Part shown: piece by piece, positions 17,014 to 27,078 of the stretch
Layout of the letters: each line of letters opens with the position of its first letter
Numbering within the stretch: position 1 is the stretch's first letter
NCBI RefSeq assembly: GCF_000429045.1
Contig: NZ_AUBC01000001.1
Location: forward strand, 409,687 to 473,686
Length of the DNA stretch: 64,000 nucleotides
Direction: 5' to 3'
From: Salinarimonas rosea DSM 21201
GTDB lineage: Bacteria > Pseudomonadota > Alphaproteobacteria > Rhizobiales > Beijerinckiaceae
Program-made: the position numbers and the translations under genes
The notes under the pieces: generated by a model
Told to the model about the DNA's origin: nothing
Databases searched by the model: none
The model's input: only the letters and a program-made list of their open reading frames with translations

Positions 17014-18113
17014 GCGCCGGCGTCGCCGGGGCCGGGGCCGTGCCGTCGCGAACGCAAGCGGATGCGCTCGCCGCGCGGCGGCGGCGGGCGCGGCTCGGGC
17101 TCGTCGCGCTCGCGGTCCTCGTCGGCGCGCTCTCGATCCTCGCGCTCGGGGCGGGGGCGGTGGTGATCCCGCCGGGGCGCGTCGTCGCGATCGTGTGGGA
17201 CGCGGCGACCGGCGCCGGGAGCGGGGCGGCGCGCGACGCGCTCGTCGTCACCGGCATCCGCCTGCCGCGCCTCCTGATGGGGCTCCTCGTCGGCGCGGCG
17301 CTCGCAGTGGCGGGGGCGCTGATGCAGGGGCTCTTCCGCAACCCCCTCGCGGATCCGGGCCTCGTCGGCGTCTCGTCGGGCGCGGGGCTGGCGGCGGGGA
17401 TCACGATCGTCCTCGGCGAGCGGCTGCTGCCGGCGGCGCTCGGCGTCGACCCGTTCGCGCTCCTGCCGATCGGCGCCTTCCTCGGCGGCCTCGCCTCGAC
17501 GCTCGTGCTCTACGCCATCGCCACGCGCAACGGCCGCACCTCGATCGCGACGATGCTGCTCGCCGGCATCGCGCTCGGCGCGCTGGCGGGGGCGGCGAGC
17601 GGCTTCCTCGCGTATCTCAGCGACGATCGGCAGCTGCGCGACCTCACCTTCTGGTCGCTCGGCTCGCTGGGCGGCGCGACCTGGAGCAAGCTCGCCGTCG
17701 TCGCCCCGATCCTGCTCGTCACCCTCGCGGCGACGCCGATCCTGGCGCGGGCGCTCAATGCGCTGGTGCTCGGGGAGGCGGAAGCCTACCACCTCGGCGT
17801 GGCGGTGGAACGGGCCAAGGCGGCGATCGTCGTGCTGGTCGCCGCCGCCGTCGGCGCCAGCGTGGCGGCGGCGGGCGTGATCGGCTTCGTCGGCATCGTG
17901 GTGCCGCATCTCCTGCGCCTCGCCATCGGGCCGGACCACCGGGTGCTGCTCCCGGCCTCGGCGCTGCTCGGCGCGGCGCTCCTCGTCGGCGCGGACATCG
18001 TGGCGCGCACCGTGGTGGCGCCGGCGGAGCTGCCGATCGGCATCGTCACCGCGGCGATCGGCGCACCGTTCTTCCTGTGGCTGCTCCTTCGCAAGCGAGG
18101 GCTCTTCCCGTGA
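17010..18113 (+). CDS. hmuU: Heme ABC transporter permease HmuU
   Basis: A 367-residue FecCD/BtuC-family permease with about ten membrane helices. Diagnostic segments are RLPRLLMGLLVGAALAVAGA, MQGLFRNPLADPGLVGVSSG, and GVIGFVGIVVPHLLRLAIGPDH near the C terminus, which contacts the ATPase. The N terminus has about 30 extra cytoplasmic residues rich in Arg before the first helix. It overlaps hmuT by 4 bp and hmuV by 4 bp, so the three are almost certainly co-translated. Confidence 0.94.
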   Translation: MSAGVAGAGAVPSRTQADALAARRRRARLGLVALAVLVGALSILALGAGAVVIPPGRVVAIVWDAATGAGSGAARDALVVTGIRLPRLLMGLLVGAALAVAGALMQGLFRNPLADPGLVGVSSGAGLAAGITIVLGERLLPAALGVDPFALLPIGAFLGGLASTLVLYAIATRNGRTSIATMLLAGIALGALAGAASGFLAYLSDDRQLRDLTFWSLGSLGGATWSKLAVVAPILLVTLAATPILARALNALVLGEAEAYHLGVAVERAKAAIVVLVAAAVGASVAAAGVIGFVGIVVPHLLRLAIGPDHRVLLPASALLGAALLVGADIVARTVVAPAELPIGIVTAAIGAPFFLWLLLRKRGLFP

Positions 18114-18940
18114 CCGCGCTGATCGAGGCGGAGGGCGTCGCCTACGGCGTCTCCGGCCGCACCCTCGTCCACCCCACCGACGTGACGCTCGCGCCGGGCG
18201 AGACCCTCGTCGTCGTCGGGCCGAACGGCGCCGGCAAGTCGACCCTGCTCAAGCTCCTCACCGGCGAGCTCGCGCCGAGTGCCGGACGGGTGCGCTACGG
18301 CGGGGAGGACGTTCGCGCCCTGCCGGCCTGGCGGCTCGCGGCGATGCGCGCGGTGATGGCGCAGTCGGAGACGATGGCGTTCCCGTTCACGGTGGCGGAG
18401 CTCGTCGGCATCGGCCTCGACGGCGCCGCCGGCGGGGTGCGCGGCGGCGCCCGCGACGCGCGCATCCTCGCCGCGCTCGCGCGCGCGGACATCGTCCACC
18501 TCGCCGCGCGCGACGTGCAGACGCTGTCGGGCGGCGAGCGCCAGCGGGCGCAGTTCGCCCGCGCGCTCGCCCAGCTCGACGCCGGGCGCGCGGCGATGCG
18601 CGGCGGGATGCGCGCGGCCGGTGGCGGGCAGGTGCTGTTCCTCGACGAGCCGGTCTCGAGCCTCGACCTCGGCCACCAGATCGCGCTGCTCGAGGCGGCG
18701 CGCGCCCTCGCCGAGGAGGGGCTCGGCGTCGTCGCCGTGCTGCACGACCTCAACCTCGCCGCGCTCTACGCCGACCGGATCGTCGCGCTCGCCGGGGGGC
18801 GGGTCGTCGCCGCGGGCCGCCCGGAGGCGGTCGTCGACGCCGCGCTCCTGCGCGACGTGTTCGCCGTTCCCCTGCCGGTCCACCGCCGCGCCGGGGGCGG
18901 CGCGCCGTTCGTGCTGCCGGAGCGGCCGCGTCCCGCCTGA
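18110..18940 (+). CDS. hmuV: Heme ABC transporter ATPase HmuV
   Basis: A 276-residue ABC ATPase energising heme import. The Walker A GPNGAGKSTLLKLL (about residues 37-50), signature LSGGERQRAQFARALAQL and Walker B QVLFLDEPVSSLDLGHQ are intact, with the switch His in VLHDLNLA. A short Arg/Gly-rich insertion (GRAAMRGGMRAAGGG) separates the signature from Walker B, as in several HmuV/HemV proteins. The start is GTG at 18110, supported by the GTGA overlap with the hmuU stop; no ATG exists nearby in frame. It ends 12 bp before the convergent PfkB kinase. Confidence 0.93.
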   Translation: MTALIEAEGVAYGVSGRTLVHPTDVTLAPGETLVVVGPNGAGKSTLLKLLTGELAPSAGRVRYGGEDVRALPAWRLAAMRAVMAQSETMAFPFTVAELVGIGLDGAAGGVRGGARDARILAALARADIVHLAARDVQTLSGGERQRAQFARALAQLDAGRAAMRGGMRAAGGGQVLFLDEPVSSLDLGHQIALLEAARALAEEGLGVVAVLHDLNLAALYADRIVALAGGRVVAAGRPEAVVDAALLRDVFAVPLPVHRRAGGGAPFVLPERPRPA

Positions 18941-18952
18941 CGTGGCGCCCGC

Positions 18953-19872
18953 TCAGGCGAGGCCGCGGCGGGCCTGCGGGATGGACGACGCCAGCGCCCC
19001 CCGCCCGCCCGGGCCCTGGACGGCGACGCTCGCCGCCCCGATCGCCTCCGCGAGGATCCGCTCGGGCGCGGCACCGGCGAGCCAGGCGTGGACGAGGCCC
19101 GCGTTGAAGGCGTCGCCCGCGCCGGTCGTATCGACGACCGGGACCGCGCGAGCCGAGGCGTGGCGGCGGACCGCGCCGGCCGCGAGGAGCGCACCGTCGG
19201 GGCCCGCCTTGAGCGCCACGAGGGGGAAGCGCGCCGCGAGGACGTCGAGGGCGGCGGGGGCGCTCGTCTCGCCGGTGATGGCGAGCGCCTCCTCGAGGTT
19301 CGGCAGGAACACGTCGACGCCGTCGCAGGCCTCGATCAGGCCGGGCGCGCGGATCAGCGCGTCGTCCCAGCTCGGGTCGAGGGAGACGGTGAGGCCGTGC
19401 TCGCGGGCGCGCGAAACGAGGTCGGGGATCTCGGCCAGCGTGGCGTACTCGGCGATGTGCAGGTGCACGGCCTCGCCCCAGGCGAGCGCCCGCTCCAGCG
19501 TCGCGGGACGGGCGCGGCCGGCGCGCCGCGTCAGGAAGGCGCGCTCCTCGCGTGCGGCGATGGCGACGGTGACCTGCGGGCCGGCGTCCCTCGCCCGGTC
19601 GAGGAAGCGCAGGTCGACGCCGCTCGCGCCGAGCTCGTCGTCGAGCCCCGCCGAGAGCCGGTCGAGGCCGAGCCGCGCCACGAGCGCGGTCGCCCGCCCC
19701 AGCGCCGCGAGATGGGCGGCCGCGATGTAGGCGCCCCCGCCCGCCACGATCGCGAGATCGCGGGCGTAGACCTCCCGGCCGAGCGCCGGGAACGCGTCGA
19801 GATCCGTGAAGACGAGATCGCAGTAGATCCGCCCCACGCTGAGGACCGCACCGGTCCGCCGGTCGCGCTGGC

Positions 19873-19876
<4 letters not shown>
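18953..19876 (-). CDS. PfkB/ribokinase-family sugar kinase
   Basis: A 307-residue carbohydrate kinase. The N-terminal [19 protein letters not shown] and [18 protein letters not shown] segments form the sugar site. The C-terminal [18 protein letters not shown] (about 249-266) carries the catalytic Asp and the anion hole. It is the last gene of the minus-strand arm and overlaps the ATPase gene by 4 bp. By context it probably phosphorylates the imported sugar or amino sugar before the SIS-domain enzyme coded on the other arm. The family also includes fructoselysine, ribose and adenosine kinases, so the substrate is open. Confidence 0.85.
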
Positions 19877-20970
<1,094 letters not shown>

Positions 20971-20971
20971 C

Positions 20972-22489
20972 TCACCTCACCTCCATCAGGGCCGCGAAGG
21001 CCCGCGTGCGGTCCGCCGCCGCATCCCGCTCGCGCGCCGCGCGCGCCGCCGCCCGGGCGGCGAGCCCGTCCGCCGCGACGCGGTAGGTACCGAGCGCCTC
21101 CTTCATGGCGGCGGGCGCGGGCCCGCCGAACCGGTCGCGCACGGCCACGAAATGCTCCGGCGAGACCGTCTGCGCGAAAGCCGCCTCGTCGAGTGCCGTC
21201 TCGCGCCCCGTCGCCCGCCGGAACGCGTCCGCGAAGGGCGCCCAGCCGTTCCGTGCCAGATCGCCGCCCGCCGCGACAACCGCCTTCGCCGTCGTCGCCG
21301 CGATCTCGTGCGCCTCGCGGAAGGAGAGGCCTTCGCGGCGCACCAGGGTATCGGCGAGCTCGGTGATGGTGATGCAGGAGCGCGCGATGTTGGCCGCGAC
21401 GCGCGCCGGGTCGATGCTCACCTGCGCCACGAGCGCGGCGAGGAGGTCGAGGGCGCGCTCGGCCACCGCGAAGGCCTGGTAGCCCATCTCCTGGGTCTCG
21501 CCCTCCGAGTCGTTCATGTCGGTGAAGGGCGTGTTGTGCATCACGTCGCGCATCGCCCGCGCCCGGCCCACCACCTGGCTCGCGAGATGGCGCAGGTGCT
21601 CGATCGGCACGGGATTGCGCTTCTGCGGCATGATCGAGGAGATCTGGACGAGGGCGTTGGGCACGTAGAGCTGCCCCACCTCGAAGCTCGACCAGACCTG
21701 GAAGTCCTGGATCGGCCGGCCGAGATGCAGGAACACGAGCTCCAGCGCCGAGAACGTCGCCGTCTGGTAGTCCACCGCCGCGATGCAGGAATAGGAGTTC
21801 CGAAGCGGCGCCGCGAAGCCGAGGAGCTGCGCCACGCGCCCGCGGTCGACGGGAAAGCCGGAGGTCGTGATCGCGGCGGCACCCATGGGGCACAGGTCGA
21901 CGATGCCGCGCGCCTCCTCGAGCCGCGCGATGTCGCGCAGGAGCACCTCGATCACGGCGGCGAGGTAGTGGCCGAAGGTCGTCGGCTGCGCCGGCTGGCC
22001 GTGGGTGTAGGCGACGATGATCGTGTCGCGCTCGCGGGTCGCAGCATCGAGGAGCGCCTCGAGCAGCGCGCGGGCGCGGGCGAGAATGCCGTCGAGGCGC
22101 GCCTTGAGGGCGAGCTTGAAGAGCGTGTGGTCGATGTCGTTGCGCGAGCGCGCGGTGTGCAGCCGTCCGCCGAGGTCCGGGCCGACCCGGGCCTTGAGCT
22201 CCCGCTCCACCAGGAAGAAGTAGTCCTCCACCTCGCCGGTATAGGTCAGCGTCGCCGGGTCGATCTCGCGCGCGATCGCCGCGAGCGCGCGGGCGATGGC
22301 GCCGGCCTCCGCGCGTGTCAGGATGCCGGTCTCGGCCAGCATCACGCAATGCGCCTCGTCGACGGCCCTGAAGCCCTCGACGTGGGAGGTCTTCGCGGCG
22401 TCGAACAGCGGCGCAAGCACCGTGCGGGCGTAGACCGGATCGGGGAAGACGCTCGCGTCGCGCGCCTGCGGGGTCAGGGTCTCGTTCAT
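20972..22489 (-). CDS. Argininosuccinate-lyase-like enzyme (fumarase/aspartase superfamily)
   Basis: A 505-residue lyase, longer than the usual 460-residue argininosuccinate lyase (ASL). Superfamily motifs are present but altered. Residues 111-119 read HTARSRNDI where ASL has [23 protein letters not shown] contains His163, at the position of the ASL catalytic His. The mobile signature loop is [10 protein letters not shown] (284-293) with the catalytic Ser. The C-terminal 40 residues are Ala/Arg-rich. It sits inside a sugar ABC operon, coupled by 4 bp to the permease gene, and there are no arginine genes nearby. A catabolic C-N or C-O lyase releasing fumarate from a transported conjugate is likely; the substrate is unknown. 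Confidence 0.8.
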   Translation of the reverse strand: MNETLTPQARDASVFPDPVYARTVLAPLFDAAKTSHVEGFRAVDEAHCVMLAETGILTRAEAGAIARALAAIAREIDPATLTYTGEVEDYFFLVERELKARVGPDLGGRLHTARSRNDIDHTLFKLALKARLDGILARARALLEALLDAATRERDTIIVAYTHGQPAQPTTFGHYLAAVIEVLLRDIARLEEARGIVDLCPMGAAAITTSGFPVDRGRVAQLLGFAAPLRNSYSCIAAVDYQTATFSALELVFLHLGRPIQDFQVWSSFEVGQLYVPNALVQISSIMPQKRNPVPIEHLRHLASQVVGRARAMRDVMHNTPFTDMNDSEGETQEMGYQAFAVAERALDLLAALVAQVSIDPARVAANIARSCITITELADTLVRREGLSFREAHEIAATTAKAVVAAGGDLARNGWAPFADAFRRATGRETALDEAAFAQTVSPEHFVAVRDRFGGPAPAAMKEALGTYRVAADGLAARAAARAARERDAAADRTRAFAALMEVR

Positions 22490-23343
22490 CCCTTCAGCCC
22501 CGCCAGCATGACGCCGCGCACGATGTAGCGCTGCAGGGCGATGAACACGAGGAGCGTCGGGATGGTGGCGAGCGCGGCGCCCGTCATGATCATCTCCCAT
22601 TGGATCGACTGCTCGACGGCGAAGCTCGAGAGCCCGACGGGGAGCGTGTAGAGCTCGCGGCTCGTCACCGAGATCAGCGGCCAGAAGAACGCCGTCCAGT
22701 TGCCGAGGAAGGTGAAGATCGCCAGCGCCGAGAGGGCCGGCGTGACGAGCGGCATCGCCACCTTCCACCAGATCTGGAACTCGTTGAGCCCGTCGATGCG
22801 CGCCGCCTCGAGGAAGTCGTCCGGCACGCCCTCGAAGAACTGCTTCATCAGGAAGGTGCCGAAGGCCGTCATCATGCCCGGGAACATGATGCCCCAGTAG
22901 GTGTCGAGCCAGCCGAGCTGGCTCGCCATCAGGTACCAGGGGATGACGAGCATCTCGGTGGGGATCATCAGGGTCGAGAGGATGGCGATGAAGACGATCA
23001 TCCGGCCGCGGAAGCGGAACTTCGCCAGCGTGTAGCCCACCAGGCTGTCGAAGAACAGGTTCGACAGGGTGACGGCGACGGCGACCAGCGTGGAGTTCAG
23101 GAACCAGCGCAGGAAGCGTCCGTCGGAGAGCACCTCGACGTAGTTCGCGAGCGTCGGGCTCGCCGGGATCAGCCGCAGGTCGTAGACCTGGCCGGCGGTC
23201 TTCAGCGAGGTCGAGAACATGAAGAGCAGCGGCGTCACCATGACGACGCCGCCGATGAAGAGCAGCGTCCAGGCGACGATGCGGCCCGGCCGCAGCGGGC
23301 GCCGGCCGGCGGGCGCGTCGAGGCTCTCGGCGGGGGCGATCAT
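22486..23343 (-). CDS. Sugar ABC transporter permease (MalG type)
   Basis: A 285-residue inner-membrane permease with six predicted helices. The family EAA loop appears as FLEAARIDGLNEFQIWWKVAMP before the last two helices. The N-terminal cytoplasmic 25 residues are followed by TLLFIGGVVMVTPLLFMFST and the short periplasmic loop typical of MalG-like subunits. It overlaps the MalF-type gene and the lyase gene by 4 bp each. Confidence 0.94.
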   Translation of the reverse strand: MIAPAESLDAPAGRRPLRPGRIVAWTLLFIGGVVMVTPLLFMFSTSLKTAGQVYDLRLIPASPTLANYVEVLSDGRFLRWFLNSTLVAVAVTLSNLFFDSLVGYTLAKFRFRGRMIVFIAILSTLMIPTEMLVIPWYLMASQLGWLDTYWGIMFPGMMTAFGTFLMKQFFEGVPDDFLEAARIDGLNEFQIWWKVAMPLVTPALSALAIFTFLGNWTAFFWPLISVTSRELYTLPVGLSSFAVEQSIQWEMIMTGAALATIPTLLVFIALQRYIVRGVMLAGLKG

Positions 23344-24320
23344 GTCCTCTCCCTCAGGATCCAGAGCTGCAGGAGCGAGACCACGAGGAGGATCGAGAAG
23401 AGCACCACGGTCTGCGCCGCGGCGTAGCCCATCTCGTAGGACGAGAAGGCGCTCTGATAGATCATCAGCACGAGCGGCTTCGTCGAGCCGAGCGGCCCGC
23501 CGGGATCGTTCGTGGTCATGTTGTAGACCTGGTCGAAGATCCGCAGGAATCCGATCGAGGAGAGCACGACGAGGAAGACCGTCGTGGGCTTCAGCAGCGG
23601 CAGCGTGATCTTGCGCAGGATGGCGAGCTCGCCCAGCCCGTCGATGCGGGCGGCCTCGTAGTAGGTGCCGGGAATGGCGCGCAGGCCCGCCATGAAGATG
23701 ATGATCTGGAAGCCGAGCCCGGCCCAGATCGCGGTGACCATGATCGCCGGGAGCGCCTGCTCGGTCGAGCGCAGGAAGGGCTGGGCGGGAATGCCGAAGG
23801 TCGCGAGGAAGCCGTTGATCGCCCCGATCGGCGGGGGCTGGTAGAACCAGCGCCAGACCCAGGCCATCGCGGCGGCCGTGGTGAGGAAGGGCAGGAAGTA
23901 GAGCGCCCGGATCAGCCCGTGCATGAAGCGCACGCGGTCGAGATAGTAGGCGATGACGAAGGCGATGACGATGCTCGTCGGCGTGCCGATCAGCAGGTAG
24001 GCGAAGGTGTTGTTGAAGACCTGCCAGAACTGCGGGTCGGAGACGAGCCGCGCGTAGTTCTCGAGCCCGACGAAGCGGGCCGGGCGCAGCAGGTTCCAGT
24101 CCGTCAGCGACAGCCAGAAGGCGTCGAGCGTGGGGTAGAAGCGGATGCCCGCGTAGAACAGGATCGGCAGGGCGAGGAAGCCCCACGCCCAGACGACCTG
24201 CTTCTGGCTCATCGAGAGGCGGTGCCAGCCCCGGGGCGGCGCCTCGGGGCTGGTCGGCGAGGGGAGGGGGGCCGTCGTGACGACGCCCGGCTCGCTCGTT
24301 CGTGCCGAGATCCGCGCCAT
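23340..24320 (-). CDS. Sugar ABC transporter permease (MalF/UgpA type)
   Basis: A 326-residue permease with six helices and an about 45-residue cytoplasmic leader. The EAA loop is YYEAARIDGLGELAILRKITLP. FYPTLDAFWLSLTDWNLLRP is typical of the first periplasmic segment in CUT1 permeases. It pairs with the MalG-type subunit and lies 29 bp downstream of the binding-protein gene. Confidence 0.94.
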   Translation of the reverse strand: MARISARTSEPGVVTTAPLPSPTSPEAPPRGWHRLSMSQKQVVWAWGFLALPILFYAGIRFYPTLDAFWLSLTDWNLLRPARFVGLENYARLVSDPQFWQVFNNTFAYLLIGTPTSIVIAFVIAYYLDRVRFMHGLIRALYFLPFLTTAAAMAWVWRWFYQPPPIGAINGFLATFGIPAQPFLRSTEQALPAIMVTAIWAGLGFQIIIFMAGLRAIPGTYYEAARIDGLGELAILRKITLPLLKPTTVFLVVLSSIGFLRIFDQVYNMTTNDPGGPLGSTKPLVLMIYQSAFSSYEMGYAAAQTVVLFSILLVVSLLQLWILRERT

Positions 24321-24349
24321 GATCGACCTCCCTTCCCCGGCCCGCGCGC

Positions 24350-25600
24350 TCAGTTACGCGCGTCGATCAGCGCCTGCTCGTCGCGCGCCGCCTGCTCGAG
24401 CGCGGCCTCCGGGGACTGGCCCTGGAGCAGGATGCGGTTCGTGGCGTCGATGATCAGCTGGCGCTGGGCCGCCTCGTCGACGAACAGCGTGGTGTGGGCG
24501 TACTCGAGCCCGCGCAGGAACGGCCCGTAGATCGGGTCGGCGAGGTTCGCCTCGGTGAGCGCCACCTCGCGCCGCGCCGGCAGCTCGCCCACCGTCTCGA
24601 GCCAGACCTCCATCGCCTCCTCCGAGGTGATGTAGGCCAGGAACTTCTCCGCCGCCTCGAGCTCCTCGCCCTCGGCGGACGCGCCGATGCCGTTGGCGAA
24701 GTAGCTCGAGTAGTTCGAGCGGGTGCCGTCCGGACCGGCGGGCAGCTCCGCCACGCCCCATTCGAAGCTCTCGATGGAGCGGAAGGCGCCGAGCCGGAAC
24801 GTGCCGTCGATGGTCATGGCGGCGAGGCCCGCGCGGAAGGCGGCCTGGCCCTCGTCCATGAATCCGGCGGCGCCGACGCCCTTCTCGAGCTGGAGGTCCG
24901 TGTACCACTCGAGCGCGGCACGTCCGGCCTCGCTGTCGTAGGTCACGGTACGGTAGTCGTCGGTGTAGGGCTCCCCGCCGAACTGGCGCACGAGCACCTC
25001 GCGCCACCAATGGTGATCCTGCCCCGCCATGTCGAGCGTGGTCCCGGCCGAGATCATGTTGCCGGCGCCGTCGCGCTTCGTCGTCGCCTCGGCGGCGGCG
25101 ACCCACTCGTCGAGGGTCGTCGGCGGGCTCTCGGGATCGAGGCCGGCCTCCTCGAAGAGGTCCTTGTTGTAGAAGAGCGCCAGCGAGCGCACGGCGGTCG
25201 GCAGGCCCCAGTACTCGCCCTCGCGCTTCATGGCGGTGACGATCGGGAAGAAGTCCTCCTCGATCTGCGCGTGGGGGAACGCCTCCTGGGACAGCGGCTG
25301 CAGGATGCCGCCGTCGACGAAGTTGTCCGTCCAGCCGTAGAAGAGCTGCACGACGTCCGGTCCGCGCCCGGCCGCGTGGGCGGCGACGACGCGGGTCTGG
25401 TAGTCGGCGTAGGGGAAGGTGACGTGCTTCACCGTGACGCCGGGATTGGCCGCCTCGAAGTTCTCGATGAGCTGGTCCATCGCCTTGACGCGCGCGTCGA
25501 ACACGTACTGCCAGTACTCGATCTCGACCGCCTGGGCCGCGTTGGCGGCGAAGAGGCCGACGCCGGCGAGGAGGCCGGCCTTCAACAGGGTGGTGCGCAT
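24350..25600 (-). CDS. Extracellular sugar-binding protein of the ABC transporter
   Basis: A 416-residue family 1 solute-binding protein (CUT1). The signal peptide MRTTLLKAGLLAGVGLFAAN ends near AAQAVE. The mature part starts EIEYWQYVFDARVKAMDQLI and contains GLPTAVRSLALFYNKDLFEEAG and the hinge motif AFRAGLAAMTIDGTFRLG, all typical of maltose/oligosaccharide binders. GGAGGG lies 6 bases before ATG 25600. It is the first gene of the minus-strand arm, read from a TTGACA promoter. Family 1 proteins bind many oligosaccharides and amino-sugar derivatives, so the ligand is unresolved. Confidence 0.93.
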   Translation of the reverse strand: MRTTLLKAGLLAGVGLFAANAAQAVEIEYWQYVFDARVKAMDQLIENFEAANPGVTVKHVTFPYADYQTRVVAAHAAGRGPDVVQLFYGWTDNFVDGGILQPLSQEAFPHAQIEEDFFPIVTAMKREGEYWGLPTAVRSLALFYNKDLFEEAGLDPESPPTTLDEWVAAAEATTKRDGAGNMISAGTTLDMAGQDHHWWREVLVRQFGGEPYTDDYRTVTYDSEAGRAALEWYTDLQLEKGVGAAGFMDEGQAAFRAGLAAMTIDGTFRLGAFRSIESFEWGVAELPAGPDGTRSNYSSYFANGIGASAEGEELEAAEKFLAYITSEEAMEVWLETVGELPARREVALTEANLADPIYGPFLRGLEYAHTTLFVDEAAQRQLIIDATNRILLQGQSPEAALEQAARDEQALIDARN

Positions 25601-25694
25601 CTCGTCCCTCCGCGTGGACCGGCTCCGGCCGCATGGGCCCGCCGGGCTTCCCTCGTTCATGGTCGAGCGCGGCCGTGAGCCCGCTCGGATGCCA

Positions 25695-25723
25695 GGATCA
25701 CAAGCCGGCTCGGCTCCTGTCAA
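25695..25723 (-). promoter_or_regulatory. Probable sigma-70 promoter of the binding-protein operon
   Basis: On the minus strand a perfect TTGACA (25723-25718) is followed after exactly 17 bases by TGATCC (25700-25695). It lies about 95 bases upstream of the binding-protein ATG and directly beside the palindrome at 25727-25746. Confidence 0.45.
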
Positions 25724-25726
25724 TAA

Positions 25727-25746
25727 AATAATCCACTTGAGTTATT
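25727..25746. promoter_or_regulatory. Candidate ROK-regulator operator
   Basis: The sequence is an imperfect palindrome, AATAA-nn-CA-nn-TG-nn-TTATT, in an AT-rich island within otherwise very GC-rich DNA. It sits between the divergent binding-protein operon and the ROK regulator gene and abuts the -35 box. The A/T-arm form resembles NagC/Mlc-type operators. Assignment to the neighbouring regulator is inferred from position. Confidence 0.5.
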
Positions 25747-25785
25747 CGGTGGCCTGGCGGATGCTGGCCGGCAAGGAGCGTCGCG

Positions 25786-27078
25786 ATGAGAGGCAGGCCG
25801 CAGGGCGGGAACCGGGTTGCGATCGGCAGCAATCCCGAGCGCAACCGCAGCCACAATCGCCGGGTCGTGCTCGACGTCGTGCGCGTGCACGGCCCCGTCG
25901 GTCGCACGCGCATCGCCGAGCTCGCGCGCCTGACACCGCAGGCGGTGGCGAACATCGTCGAGGAGCTCGTCGCCGAGCGCTTCCTCGTCGAGGCCGGGCG
26001 CCTGCGCCGCGGGCGCGGCCAGCCGCCGATCCAGTTCGCCGTCAACCCGGACGGCCCGGTGACGATCGGCGTCGAGATCGCCGCCGACCACGTCACCACC
26101 GTCGCGCTCGACCTCGCCGGCGGCCTGCGCGGGCAGCGGGTGACGCCGCTCGCAGACACGATTCCGGACGTCGTCCTGCCGCTGCTCGTGGCGGAGATCG
26201 CGGCGCTCGAGGCGGCGCTCGCCGATGCCGACGGGGCGGGCGAGATCGCGATCCTCGGCGTCGGCGTGGTGATGCCGGGCCCCTTCGAGATCGAGGGCAT
26301 GTCCTCCGTCGGGCCGACCACGCTCGCGGGGTGGGACGGGATCGCGCCGGCGAAGGCGCTGGCGGACGCGATCGGCCGCCCCGTCGTGGTCGAGAACGAC
26401 GCGACCGCGGCCGCGGTGGGCGAGCGGCTGTTCGGCGCGGGGCGGCATCTGCAGACGTTCTGCCAGCTCTATTTCGGTGCCGGCCTCGGGCTCGGCATCA
26501 TGCACGAGGGGCGGCCCTACCGCGGCGCCTTCGGCAACGCGGGCGAGATCGGGCACGCGGTCGTGGCTCCGGGCGGACGACCCTGCCAGTGCGGGCAGCG
26601 CGGCTGCCTCGAGCAGTACGCCTCGCTCCAGGCCCTGCGCGAGCGCCTCGCCGCCGTCGGCATCGCGGCGCCCGATCCGGCGGCGCTGGCGCGGCTCCAC
26701 GCCGCCGGCGACCCGACCCTCGGCGCCTGGATCTCGGAGGCGGCGGCGCATCTCGCGCCGATGATCGCGACCCTCGAGAACATCCTCGACCCCGAGACGA
26801 TCGTCGTCGGGGGCGCGCTGCCCGATGCCCTCACCGACGCGCTGATCGCCGCGCTCGATCCGCTGCCGGTGTCGGTGGCGAGCCGCCGGGTGCGTGCGCT
26901 GCCGCGGGTCGTGCGCGGGCAGACCGGGCGCCTCACCGCCGCGCTCGGCGCCGCCTCGCTGCCGGTCTTCGACACGCTGACGCCCAAGCTCGACACCGCC
27001 AGCGCCGGTGTGCCCCTGCCGTCCCCCACCCCGCCGCCGCTCACGCCTCCACCGGAAGAAGGCCGCCTCCAGCCATGA
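25786..27078 (+). CDS. ROK-family transcriptional regulator (NagC/XylR type)
   Basis: A 430-residue regulator. The N-terminal winged helix-turn-helix (RNRSHNRRVVLDVVRVHG to VANIVEELVAERFLVEAG, about 20-70) is followed by a ROK sugar-sensing domain. The ROK zinc motif is CQCGQRGCLEQ (about 265-275) after GEIGHAVVAPGG. The kinase ATP loop is degenerate (GVEIAADHVTTVALD instead of DxGGT), fitting a sensor rather than a kinase. The last about 25 residues are a Pro-rich tail. It probably represses both arms of the divergon until the sugar or its phosphate binds. It overlaps the deacetylase gene by 4 bp. Confidence 0.9.
   Translation: MRGRPQGGNRVAIGSNPERNRSHNRRVVLDVVRVHGPVGRTRIAELARLTPQAVANIVEELVAERFLVEAGRLRRGRGQPPIQFAVNPDGPVTIGVEIAADHVTTVALDLAGGLRGQRVTPLADTIPDVVLPLLVAEIAALEAALADADGAGEIAILGVGVVMPGPFEIEGMSSVGPTTLAGWDGIAPAKALADAIGRPVVVENDATAAAVGERLFGAGRHLQTFCQLYFGAGLGLGIMHEGRPYRGAFGNAGEIGHAVVAPGGRPCQCGQRGCLEQYASLQALRERLAAVGIAAPDPAALARLHAAGDPTLGAWISEAAAHLAPMIATLENILDPETIVVGGALPDALTDALIAALDPLPVSVASRRVRALPRVVRGQTGRLTAALGAASLPVFDTLTPKLDTASAGVPLPSPTPPPLTPPPEEGRLQP

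Noticed and set aside
20972..22489. Housekeeping argininosuccinate lyase (argH)
   Set aside because: Altered active-site motifs, extra length and placement inside a sugar ABC operon argue against the biosynthetic enzyme.
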